From: Ulota crispa
Taxonomy: Eukaryota; Streptophyta; Bryopsida; Orthotrichales; Orthotrichaceae
Direction of reading: 5' to 3'
DNA: 64,000 nt
NCBI GenBank assembly: GCA_963920765.1
Contig: OY987242.1
Coordinates: 4,428,789-4,492,788, forward strand
In this document: positions 38,058 through 49,752 of the stretch, one piece after another
Numbering within the stretch: position 1 is the first letter of the stretch
Layout: every line of letters starts with the position of its first letter
Position numbers and translations under genes: made by a program
Notes under the pieces: generated by a model
Seen by the model: only the letters and a program-made list of their open reading frames with translations
Database searches by the model: none
Told to the model about the DNA's origin: nothing

Positions 38058-41000
38058 GGCGCCTTCCGAGAGATCAAGTCTGGCATGGAGTTATTAGGAA
38101 ATTTATTCGGAAGGGGATGACGCAATACGGAAAGATGTATTGCCTCAGTACCAATTCCAGGGAGGCTTGCAGCTCAAGGTTCATACGGTGTAAGAGCATC
38201 TCCTGCCACCCGCTAAATGAGCCCCGTGGGTTCAACAACTCGTAAGGGCTTCTTCGTTTCAAGTCTCCAGCAGAATTGTACTTGTCGATGTGCAGGCGCG
38301 GGGCCTTTAAGGCTGAGCCACACTCACGGCAAATTCCAGCTTTGTACAGAAACGACAAAATTAGGCATGGAAGCAAAAACGACAAAATTAGGGTTGCAAG
38401 CTTGCTCCCTCGCGTTTTTGTAGGGGACTTCAAACCGGGTTGCAGGGAACTTCATGCTACTTTGTGCTACCGTTCCCTCAAGATCTTGCTTGGCAGGATT
38501 TCTCCAAACGGGTGGCAAGAGATGCTGGCGGTTCAAACTATGTCCCACGTGTTCCACTAAAACCTCAGAATCTTCTCGAAGCCTGATCGGTGGAGAGCTG
38601 CAAATCGGCAAATCAAGAGGTGGGTGTAAGAGGCACAACTTGGGGGAGAAGTCTCAGCAATTTTTGCTCAAAACATTCATTTTTTTAATTTAATATTTCT
38701 TTTAGCCCTTTGCAACCCAACAAATTGGGGAAGTGGCATTTAGCATTGTGCTGGGGCTTGCAGAGTTTGGGACGTGGGACACCATGTGAACTACCCGTAA
38801 GGTGCATTCATGCAGTCGTGAAGCGCTTGTACAAGAGGTAGTTTACCTGTGCTCCATCAAAAGCTTGCATGTGACTGGGTACTGGTGTAAATTTAGAGAT
38901 TTTGTGAGGAATTGTAGTAACTTTCCTTACTGTGTATAACATTATTGAGCAAGGTTGAAAGGTTTCTACAGTAATTTATTTGGTAGAGTATTAAAACCTC
39001 ATCACCGAAAGGGCAGAATGTCCATATTTTTGGACCGAAGGATTTCATAGAACGTAAACATAATTTTCTGAACTTATTCACATATTACTTGATTGTTTTG
39101 GCATGTATTTCTAAGCTGCTACGAATGTAAAATTGGAAAATACCTAATTGCGTTGCTGTTCTTGAGAAGTTGTGGGAAATAGACAAATTTCAAGAATAGA
39201 AATCGAGGTATATTTGTAGATTTTAGAACTAGAAGTGTGGGTGCCTTTACTGTGCATGATTTGTACTGTCTCTAAATATTATTGTAATGCACGTTGTAGC
39301 GGTTGATATTATTGGGGGAGAACGAATTTGTTGCTTGTGCCATGTGAACATTAGGGTGTGCAATGTGGAAATATGACATTAGGAGTGTGCAATATGAGGA
39401 GGTTCTTTGAAAGTGCTCGTGGTTCTAATAGGATTAAATTGTCAATATTCTAAAATTCAAAAGTGTCTCTTGCAATCTCTATTGAACCAGGCATCACTTT
39501 TTTTTTTCTTTGGAACCTTACCATAGCAACACTTGGAATTATAAATTTTTGTTGTGAGCTATTAAACCTTGCAAAGAGGTTTTTGCAACTATTAGTAATC
39601 TTAGTAATCTTGAAAGGTTCATTGGCCTTGCATTGAGTTTGGGTTAGTTGTTGTTAATACCTTTGTTACAATTGTCAAAATTTATCTTGATTGCATGTCT
39701 ACTTTCACTTGAAATATTACTTTTGGAGGATTGAATGTAGTGAATGTAGTGTCAATCTTTCCATAACATTCTTTCACATTTTCAAAGGACTATTACATTA
39801 ATTTTACCATGGAAATTCTTGCCATAGATAATGTAACAAGTTGACAATTCAATTGAATTCTATTCCTAAATCCAACACAACTTGTTCAATGAATGTGAGT
39901 GTTAAAGATTATTGTTTTGAAAAAGTTACAAGCAATCCAATTCAAACATATTCCTAAATCCAATAGAACCTATTCAATGAATGTGAGAGTGTTGAAGATT
40001 AGTGTTTTGAAAAGGTTAGATTGTATATTATTTGTGATTAGTTGACCATTGACCAAACTACCTTCTTTCAAAGAATATTTATCCCAACAAATAATTATCA
40101 AATCTAATATTGTCTTACAATCTTTCAAAAGAGTTCATTGATAATGTTAAACATTAAAGGATATTTTTGGGATGCATTAAGGATCTCTACGTTTGAGTTT
40201 ACAAATTTTGTGTCTAAAGGGATTTCTTTGGAACTTTGGTTTAAAATGAGCTTAAAGCATAATGTAGTTTTCTCAAAAAAGTTGATTTTTTTGCTCCTTG
40301 ACATTTTAGCTAGAGGTTTCCTATATGTTTTTCTGTTTCCCTAGTTAAAGCAATACAAACTTTTCACTACATTCCAATTTTAAAAGAATATGCATGCACG
40401 CTCTTTTTTGGTATTTTTTATACATGCAAACAACAACCACTGAGCGTCTATTATAAGTGGTTTTGGTCTTGTAAAGGTTCATGAAATAAGTTTCTCCTCA
40501 TGTAAATTATTTTATAAATTATGTAAGACAAATACATTTTGAGTGGTGCTAACTACGCTTAACAAATGAATGTCAATAAAAATGGGATATTCCATGAAAA
40601 TTGGAATAGGAGATTTTTCTTTTGAGGAAAAGCAAGCTTGTTATCCAAATAAATAGTCTAGTGAAGTGTAAAAACACAATGTTTGCACAAAAGGGATTGC
40701 ACTTTTTTTCTTAAACCAAATTTTCTTGTCTTTGTTTTTCATGAAATAGTCCATTTTTCTTGAAATTCATGTTAGAAGTGCATTGCAACTTTACAAAAAT
40801 AGGAAAATTGACACCCTTGGATTCTTACAAGAGCCAAACAAAAGATAAATTGACTTAAAACCAACTCAAGTTCTCTTAAATAAGATTTCCTATAAAGTTT
40901 TTAAATCCTTTGTAATTTCATGCGAAGAGATTGAGAATATCCCATTTTATTCAACATTAATAACTATGGTCATCTACTCAAGTAATGCTTCCAACACTTG

Positions 41001-41921
41001 CTAATAAGTCCAACCTAATGATTAATAATCCAATCACAACCTCTCCTAACTTTTGAGGCATCATAAAGATCCATTAAAAAGTGAATATGGAGGAATACTT
41101 TGGAGTTGATAAGGTTGGATTTACCAATACTACCACAAGAACATTATTCAAATTTTGTAACATAGCATAATTTATTATAAACTCAATTTGCAAACCAAGT
41201 GCAAATAATGTTGAAGTGGAATTTGTTAAAATAGACTTGAAATTTGAAAAAAAATCACGTAACAATTTTTTGAATTATTTGTTGGTTACCTTTATTACAA
41301 GCTTGCTTTTTCAAAGAACCTCTAGAACAAAAATCAACATCATAAGTAATTTGTGATAGACTAGGGCATAACCAATGGCAAGGGCATAGAATGATATACA
41401 AGGACACTTGGTAAGGGCAATGCTTTGGGAGAGAAAAAAATGTTCATCATGTCCTTGACTATAAATAGACACACTATTGGGCTCAAAAGACACAAAAGAA
41501 AGTGGGATCTTGACACTATCTAAACATTTCTCTTATAAAGGATGGTCATGAACATTTTGTTCTAAAGGATGGCCTTATCCAAACATCATTCTAACAAAAT
41601 GTTCCTCATTATTGTCTATATCACAAGTAAAATTCACATCATGCAAAGTTTTTAGAATAGTTGGAAACCCTCTCCTTCATAATGTAGACATGTATATACT
41701 CATTGACAAATGTGCAATCCCTCTTTAGCTCTTACACACCAAGGTGGTTGCCATGGTTGTTGTGGTTATTAGCGACAATGGTGCTATTAAGGGGCTATGA
41801 TAATGTGGCAAGTGGCAAGTGGATGTAAGGTCTTAGCATGTCTTTGACACCATAGACTTAATAAATAACATGGTTCTCAAGATTCTTGATTCAATTTTTG
41901 CAAAAATTGCTGTGGATAGGC
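38058..41921 (+). other. TAF1B 3' flank and intergenic DNA, no gene seen
   Basis: The first several hundred bases (to about 38700) are less AT-rich and may be 3' UTR or a decayed sequence. Beyond that the DNA is AT-rich without recognisable coding potential. A roughly 95-bp near-tandem duplication occurs at 39851-40020 around the words CCTAAATCCAA and TTCAATGAATGTGAG. Confidence 0.5.
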
Positions 41922-42068
41922 AATAAAGTTGAGAAGATTGACAAGAAATTCTCAAATAACTCTTAAATGTTGGGTTGGTCACCATGACCAGCCCAATAAA
42001 GTTGAGAAGATTGACAAGAAATTCACAAATAACCCTTAAATGTGAGGTTGGTCACCATGACCAGCCTA
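41922..42068 (+). repeat. 73-bp tandem duplication
   Basis: AATAAAGTTGAGAAGATTGA starts at 41922 and again at 41995, and both units end with GGTCACCATGACCAGCC. There are only a few differences between the units. Confidence 0.85.
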
Positions 42069-42234
42069 GCCACAGTACTTTTAGTATTCAACTCATTGCC
42101 CAACAACTATAATATAATTTCCTAAACGTACAAGAGTCAACAGTGCATGGTGCCCTCATGAAAATTGCAAGAAGGGCAACTTGAGACCAAACATTGTGTT
42201 TTTGAATCTTATCACAATTTGGGTTATTTAAAAA

Positions 42235-42575
42235 TATGAATGTATCTAATGAGATAAATTTTTGCCTTCCATGATGGACCGTTTATGATCACTTCTAAAA
42301 ATAAATCAGATGAAAAACAACTTTTATCTATAACACAAAATCTTTTTTCAGAGCTGGAGGACATTTTTTGTCCTCCTCGACATTTAAGGGTTAAGGTTTG
42401 TCTATTCTAGTTTTAACCCCTAGAGCACTGATGCCGACGTTTTTTGTCTAATGGATGACTGAAAACCACTCTATGGGATGAAAAAGTTGTTCTTTCATCA
42501 AATTTCTTTATAAAAGTGATCATGATTACATTATCTAACATGGAAGGCAAAAAAGTTATCTCACTGAATGTGTTT
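42235..42575. mobile_element. Two divergent half-elements with outward TTAA-CCC ends
   Basis: AAGGGTTAA (42386-42394) and TTAACCCC (42413-42420) face away from each other across 18 bp. Reading outward from each, the two halves are homologous (shared AAAAAGTTGTT, GATCA and TGGAAGGCAAAAA blocks). Each looks like one end of a TTAA-CCC element whose other end is missing. The arrangement is the opposite of a normal element. Confidence 0.55.
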
Positions 42576-43692
42576 GTTTATTTAAGTCAAACAACTTGTG
42601 AGAACATTTACAAACATGGTCTTAAGTTCCATGTGCCCTTCATGTACTCGAGTACTATATGCAAAATTTCAGCCATTTACTTGGTCCTTCTCAGCAAGCG
42701 TCAAATAAATCAAAACGAGTCCCGTCATTAAAAGATTGAGAAATCATAAACCGACACAAATTTCAATTCTCATCTAAATGACGACCAACAATGAAGGAAA
42801 TAGCTTCAGAATCCAATCAACTACCCTAAGGCGGGCTCCAGTTCGATAAAAAATTACAGAATGCTAGATGTTAAGAATCCGCTTCTTCCCCTCAACCTAA
42901 TTGTATGACCAGATCTTAACGTTACAAGAGACCAATATCTAGCACTCAAACCTCCGAGGCAAATGAAGAGATCGCAACCAGTGATATCTCCAATTCCAAG
43001 GTGTTCGAAGAGGACACCAGAAGCTTGTATTAGTGAGGAGTGGACACGATCTTACAAAAAAAATAGACAAAACCACCCAAATGGACTGTCGAACTCTTGT
43101 GGTGCAACACTTTGAGACTGAATGCTCCAAACTGAATCGAGCAAATGAGTATTCAAGTATCTAGTATAGAAAATATGCTAGAGAAGAAGATTCAATTACG
43201 GTATTGCAACGCTAAACCTAATGTCGCATAGTTGTACCAAGTAAATATAAGGGATTCCAATGACCTACAAAAAACCGATTCAGGAAGAGCACGGGAGAAA
43301 TAGAGATTATCTCCACTTAAAGCTACAAACGCCCTCTTCAAAAACCACACGAAGATCCTTGCTAGAAATCAAAGCCGAATGATCTAAAAACAACGGACAA
43401 AATAACTCAGGTTACAAAAAAGAGCAAAAGAAGCTTATAGCACCCACAAAGTAACACTACTCTCGAAAAATTTCATAACCATTGCCACTGCCGGCTAACA
43501 GCTACTTCATGCAGAACCATTCAGATGCCATAGGAATCTGAGGAGATCCAAATAACAACCGCTCTAACTACCATTTGTCACTCCTAAATCTCACAGAAAT
43601 GTGGGTTCCCATAAACCATCGAAAAATATGACATTAAATGTAACTACACTAGGCGGCAAGGTACCATTTGTACCTTGTCTTTCTTGCTTCAA
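42576..43692 (-). other. 3' flank of eIF4B copy 2
   Basis: The composition changes to mixed, non-repetitive sequence. This is likely the 3' UTR and downstream region of the minus-strand eIF4B paralogue. No separate coding region was recognised. Confidence 0.45.
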
Positions 43693-46047
43693 CTAATCAG
43701 AACCAGGTGCGTCTTCAACAGCGCTCTCCTTGACACTGGAAAGGAAGAACAAACACAACATCAGAATCGTAGCAACAACGTGGTATCCCGACATTCGAAG
43801 AACAGAGATGGGATAACCCTTCAACAAAAGAAAACAGACTATAAAGTAGATGGTAAGAACATATCAATACGAATGCAAACCTACAATGAGATAGGATATT
43901 GGTTATGAGTAGTAGAGAAGCTTGAGATTAGACTTCTCAGATAATCCCAAACAAAACCAAAGACTCAAAATTGGAACCACGTTCAAAAATACAAAGGCAA
44001 AACAAATGAAAGGGTCAAACAGAGAAAGCCGAACGACTGAACCAACAAAAGCAACCAATCGAAATACAGTTGACAAACCAACACAATCAGAGAATCCATG
44101 TTTACTGTCGACCATAACTACTCAAGGTGACAGAGGCAAACAGGATTATGATAGTAACTACCTCTCCTCGGCCAACCGCCGCTCAAGGTCCACGTCCAGC
44201 GTCTGCGAGTCCTTGCCCCTTGCCTCCACCAAGTTCGACTCCCGTGGCCGCGCATCCCCAAACGGACTCGGCCGCGACCGCGGCACTTCCGGCGTCCCCG
44301 GCCTGCTCGACACACCCCCGGGGGTCCCGGGCCGGCTCCCCGGCCGCGTCGAATGGCTGCTCCCGGGCCGGTTCGAGTGGCTGCTGCCGGGCCTCCCGAA
44401 CCTCTCCCGCGGAACCTCCAGATCCGCGTCCATCTTGCGGTAGTCCTGCCCCTTCTCCGCCAGAATCTCCTCCCGAGGCCGAGCCGCCCCGAACGGATTC
44501 GACCGCGCCTTCGGTCTCTGCGCCGGCGACGATGACTGCTGCTCCGCCTCCCCCACCGACCCCCCCTTCGCCCCATTCACCTCCCCTCCCGACGACGCCG
44601 GCCGCGGCAGACTCTCCACCGGCACGCTTCGAGGCGCCAGCTTCAACCGCGGCCTCTCCGACGCGCGCGGCGCATCCGACTCCCTCGCCACGCCCTCCTT
44701 CCGCGCCCACCGATCCGCGTCCGCGCCCGCGCCCGCGTCCCTGTACGTCGAGTCGAACCCCCCGCTCGACCCTCGGCTCAGCGGAGCCGCGCTCGGCACG
44801 AACTTCTTCCCCTTCCCCCAGTTGTCCACCTCGTCCGCTCGGGACGGCATGTCCCGATCCCCGCGAGGATGGTCTTCGAATCCTCCCATGCTCACTCTCC
44901 GCTCCTCGTACCTGCCACTCCACAACCACCACGATCAGCAACTCCATCCCAATCCCCCCCAAACATTCCCAACTCTCTCCCTTGCCCATGCCACTCACTC
45001 TCCTTCACACGCCCTACCGTCGCAACCCTAGCACCACCTCCGCCATTCTGCCCCACGCTAAATCCCATCCAATCCCTGCCCATCACCCTGCCGCTGCATT
45101 ATCACTCACAGCAATCACTCTCACAACTCCCTCCGGATGCGCATCTCCGCTCACCAACCGTGCCGCATCGGCCACAATCCCATTTTGCCATCAATTCTCG
45201 CCTCACCAACCCCTTCAACCGCCCCAACCCTAACATCCACCGACACACCACATTTGCCACTTCCGCACATCCGCTTACCTGCCTGACGATCTGCGGTCAT
45301 TGTACCCTCCGCCGGACCCGCGGACACGAACTTCTTCGTCGATCCCCAGTTGTCCACCTCGTCCGCGCGGGATGGCAAGTCCCGGTCGCTCACGCGCCCA
45401 GCGCGGCTGCGATCCTCCTCGTAGCCACCCCGCTCGCCCCCACGCTCGCTTGGACNNNNNNNNNNNNNNNNNNNNNNNNNNNNNNNNNNNNNNNNNNNNN
45501 NNNNNNNNNNNNNNNNNNNNNNNNNNNNNNNNNNNNNNNNNNNNNNNNNNNNNNNNNNNNNNNNNNNNNNNNNNNNNNNNNNNNNNNNNNNNNNNNNNNN
45601 NNNNNNNNNNNNNNNNNNNNNNNNNNNNNNNNNNNNNNNNNNNNNNNNNNNNNNNGTCGTTGGCGCCCCCGCGGAAGCCCCCGTAGTCCTTGAACCCGCC
45701 CCCGAGCCCGCCAGCGGGCGCGTCGTCGTCGGCGCGCTCGCGCGGCCCCGTGGGCAGGCTGAGCAAACTCGTCGGTGGTGAGCTTGCCGCTGTCGGTGTA
45801 GGAGCTGCGCTGCTTGCCGCCGGGGCCGACGTACTTGCCGACCATGAGCTCGCTGAGCGACACCGTGACGCCCTTGTTCTTCTTCTTGCTGGGCTTGCTG
45901 CTCAGCGAGTCCCCCAGCGTCGGAAACGCCTCCTCCTTCACGGTGCCCGGCGCCTTGTACGTCTGCGCCTCGCGCTCCTTGGCCTCCTGGTCCGCGAGCT
46001 CGGCCTCCTGCGCCCACGCGCCCCGCTCCGCCCCACGCCCGAGCCAT
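43693..46047 (-). CDS. EIF4B: eIF4B paralogue, inverted copy 2, frame disturbed
   Basis: It has the same three-exon structure as copy 1, on the opposite strand: 45279-46047 (with a 200-N gap), 44162-44911 and 43693-43735. Exon 2 is 750 bp in both copies. By eye the proteins differ there only at about two residues (APRT/APRS and AKEG/AKGG). The last exon is diverged, ending VKESAVEDAPGSD. Exon 1 contains the block missing from copy 1 (AFPTLGDSLSSKPSKKKNK, then a conserved SLPTGPRER motif). Exon 1 has three one-base differences from the expected frame: an extra G at 46021-46024, an extra T near 45766, and a missing G near 45305. These could be base-calling errors beside a gap or true pseudogene damage. 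If intact, it has the same role as copy 1. Confidence 0.75.
45456..45655. other. Assembly gap (200 N) in eIF4B copy 2 exon 1
   Basis: Exactly 200 N. The missing part corresponds to the Gly/Arg-rich segment that is present in copy 1 at about 16890-17060. Confidence 0.99.
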
Positions 46048-46076
46048 GGCTGCACAGACAGGCGCAGCAGGAGTGC

Positions 46077-46085
46077 AAACCCTAA
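46077..46085 (-). promoter_or_regulatory. Telo-box in the eIF4B copy 2 leader
   Basis: AAACCCTAA on the plus strand lies about 30 bp upstream of the copy 2 start codon, mirroring the motif 37 bp upstream of copy 1. Confidence 0.5.
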
Positions 46086-46877
46086 TAGTCGCAACACTCG
46101 GGATGGCGAGAGCTTGAGGACTTGCCCTGCAGCGGAGGAGTCAGGCAGATGATGAACGAGAGTGCAAGCGCAAGTGTGCGAATGAGAAATCCTCGCTCCT
46201 TCTCGGCCCTCCGCTCCCCCACTCCCGCCCCGCCAGCCTCCCAGCCTCCCTCCCTGGACCCCACCTCTCCTCCCTGTCGGTTCCTGCCTTATTCATGTTT
46301 CCTGGATGAATAAAATTGAGAATGAACACTTATTTTCTATTTAAACCGGTCGTTTCCCATCCCTCCTCTGTTTACTTCAGCCTCGCACTACGGGTGAGCT
46401 GTCAAGTCCTGGCGGTGTTTGACATTTTTTTCAATTCTAGGCTACAGTTGATTGGCTGCTTAAGAAGTCATGTTCCAGGACTATTATTATCCCTCTCATG
46501 CCCCCAATCACAGTATCACACCAACCCCTTGGGCCTTGACTACCGAATTCATCCATTCTTGACAACATTCAAAGTACCTTCCCAAATTTGCGTTGCAAGG
46601 AAGCATTCAAAAAAAATTGAATGAAAAACATCATGGGAACACACGAAGGGTTGGGGAAATATCCAAAACCCACTACCAATTTTTTTTTTTTTTTTATTAG
46701 ACACGACATGGTTATTTCCATTTGATGGTAGTGTAGTGGCACTCCGATTTGGTGGATGGAATTTGAGAAATGCTCCGTACTAGGAAACGCAATTATTTGA
46801 CTTATCTTTCTCAGAAAATCATTGTAAGAATGTTTCTATGAATGAATATTTTAAAACTAGGACAATATAAATGGTCC
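46086..46877 (-). other. eIF4B copy 2 promoter region and flank
   Basis: A GC- and pyrimidine-rich stretch to about 46300 likely covers the promoter and 5' UTR. After it come AT-rich DNA and a poly-T run near 46681-46697. No gene seen. Confidence 0.4.
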
Positions 46878-47530
46878 TTAACCCCTAAATGCCCAAGGCT
46901 TTTTTGACATTTTTAGGAATTTGCTCTAAACTGAACAAAAAGCCAACATTTTGATAAGTTGTATCAAATTTTTTTAATTGTAATCATACAAATTCAATCT
47001 GGATATGTTAGACATCACATAGGAAAAAAAAACACAACAATACCACTTATGGATTGTAAGATTATTATATTTAATCATGAGGGTGTTAAAAGTGCAAAAA
47101 TGACTTCAAGTCTTTCAATCCTCTATTCACATGTCAAATCTAAAATGTTGGTCACCAAAAAAATATGAGGTTAAAGGGCATAACATACATAACTCCAATC
47201 TATTTACGATTTTTCAAAATCTCTTTTACATTTGTTTAAAATGAATTTCTTGTGTGAATTTTTCTTCAAGATCTAGTGTATTTGAGGCTCAATTTCATCA
47301 GCTCTCAACATTAAAAAAGTCAAGATTGCAATGGGCACCTTTGCACAAAATTTTGAATAGAAAATTCACAACCAGTAATTTTCAAATTTGGGTTTTTGAT
47401 GCTAAAGATAAACTTCAAAAAGAATAATCCTAAAATACTAAATACTAAAAATAGCAACTTAGTTAGGTTTTGTTGAACTTCAAAAGATTGTTGGATCCAA
47501 AATGTGGTGCCTTGGGCATTTAGGGGTTAA
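46878..47530. mobile_element. TTAA-bounded element, 653 bp, with perfect 22-bp termini
   Basis: The left end reads TTAACCCCTAAATGCCCAAG followed by GC, and the right end is its exact reverse complement over 22 bp. TTAA stands at both edges. It is the best-preserved member of the family. The interior is AT-rich and non-coding. Confidence 0.85.
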
Positions 47531-48930
47531 GCCCAAGTAGTCATTGAATGGATGTATCAACCAAGAAGTGGTCTTGAAAGCTTTATGTGTAGTGATTTGT
47601 GGACGGAAACTTTTTCTTTATTAGGATAAGGAAATTTCATCCTCTTTCAAGTCAGTAATGGTTAGGTACATGGTGATTGCCATTGCAGTCATTGACAAAA
47701 ACAAACATTTGGAATCTACAAGACTTTACAAAATCACAAAAACAAACATTTGGAATCTGCAAGACTTTACAAAATCTTTGATTTTGTACATCAATTTGCA
47801 ATTATCTTTCCCTCAAATAAAATTTGTAAAAGGATGGAAGGAATGATTTCTAGACAAAGTCAATCCAAGGAAAGCATAAGCAAACAATAAGGGCATTTTA
47901 TTTTGGAGGTGTACATGGTTGGAGTTTGTCATAAACTCTTAAATCTTGTATTAGCTTATTTTCATTATATGAAACCCTTGTTTTTTCTAATGTTTAACCA
48001 AAAACACAAACGTTTGGAAATTTTGTTTTTAGAGGAATTATGGCCATACTCTTTCAAGGACGTAAAATCCAAAAGCCCCATAATTGGATTTTTTCCCATT
48101 TTTTTTGCAATGAACTTCAAACTTGTAACCATGTTTCAGAATGTAAAACCATAAATATCTAAATGCTTCATTTAAGTAATGACCTCCCTTCTATTAGGTG
48201 TTTTTCAAACCTAGTTGATACATTAGTTGTCTTGTTTTCTACAACTTTTCCCTTTCTAGATTTGGATTAGACAATTTAAAACGCAACATTTTAGAAGCAT
48301 AATTTGGTACTGATACTCAACCAACATTATAGATTTTGAATCATTAGCTACGTCAATGAGTATATAAATTATAGTTGCCACCATAATTTTCAAAGAAACA
48401 TTATGTTTACTATTGTACTACGCTACTTCTGATTTTTTTTAGTGCTTTACCATTTTGTGAGGCTTGTTTTGTAAGACCACTTTCTTGAACACTTTTATTA
48501 TGTTGTTGGATTTGACACTTCCAATATTCACTTTATTTAGTTTAGTGATAGATAGTTTAAACTCCTTTACACTTATTTAATTTAGTGTCCAAAATTGTCA
48601 CTATTTTAAAATTTCTTTATAAAATCAGAGTCACTTGTATTACTATGAATGGTTAGATTTTTCACTACTTATTATTAAGATGGAAAAAATTGGAGAGTCA
48701 ACAGATAGAGAATAAAGATGATTGATTGGACAAATTATAAAATAGTTATTGGGAGGATTTCTAGTTGAAGTTGTGCTAACAGGATTCCAAATTAGAAACT
48801 CCTTCTGTCCCAATTTAAAGCTCCAAATTAGGCATAGTTCTTGTCCTACTAAAAAGCTCCCTTTTGTTAATTTCAATTGTTGAGAAAGCGTTTGTCATGT
48901 GCAATGATCGCAAGGGGGCAAGTTAAGCAA
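47531..48930 (+). other. AT-rich intergenic DNA, no gene seen
   Basis: A short direct repeat of about 43 bp (AAACATTTGGAATCTRCAAG) lies at 47700-47780. Nothing else is recognisable. Confidence 0.5.
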
Positions 48931-49516
48931 TTTACCCCTAAAGGACCAAGCCCCCATTTGGGGGACAAATGGGATTTTGGGCATGTACCTATGGCTACAC
49001 TACTTTGCGTGATTTTTTGGAACTTTTATGGATGATGGGGAATTCAAAGATTTACATGGGCATCTAGTTTTTCTTCATTTTGACGTTTCTTGAAGAAGTT
49101 TAAAATGAATTTCTGAAAACGGGTGAGATGGGGTAGCCCAAAATCGTCTTTAAAAATGGCATTTAAAACAAATAAAATTATGAAATAGGTTCTTTAGACT
49201 TATATATAGGTGGGAAGCTTTGAATCATTCAAAGCTCCCCACCTATATATAAGTTTGAAGAACCTATTTCATAATTTTATTTGTTTTAAATGCCATTGAA
49301 AGATTTTGGGCTGCCCGATCTCGCTTGTTTTTGAAAAATCATTTTTAACTTCTTCAATAAATGTCAAAATGAAGAAAAAATCAGATGCCCACATAGATAT
49401 TTGAAGTCCACACGTGTAATAAAAGTTTCAAAAAACTACAAAAAATAGATTAGCTGTAGGTACATGCCCAAAATCCATTTGTCCCTTGAGGGGACAGTTG
49501 GTCCTTTAGGGGTTAA
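48931..49516. mobile_element. TTAA-family foldback element, 586 bp
   Basis: Almost the whole element is self-complementary around 49225. The tips are TTTACCCCTAAAGGACC on the left (TTAA mutated to TTTA) and TTAACCCCTAAAGGACC on the right in reverse complement. Its right-hand TTAA (49513-49516) is also the left-hand TTAA of the next element. Confidence 0.78.
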
Positions 49517-49752
49517 CCCTTAAAGGACCGCTCTACGTATTACATAGTAAATTTGCTACCATATAGCTGGCATTTGCTACAAATAAAAAGTTTTAATTTG
49601 GGATCTTGACTAGCTCACTAGAACCACATTGATCTATATTCTATCTTCTTTGTTGATCTCAAATGTAGTAAAGGTGTGGATGCATTCCAAATACAAGAAA
49701 ATACTAAATACTGTGTTGGTTGCAAAGGGCTCCTCAGTCCTGTAAGGGTTAA
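49513..49752. mobile_element. TTAA-bounded element, 240 bp, middle of a chain
   Basis: Left tip TTAACCCTTAAAGGACCG, right tip in reverse complement TTAACCCTTACAGGACTG. It shares one TTAA with each neighbour (49513-49516 and 49749-49752). Confidence 0.78.
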
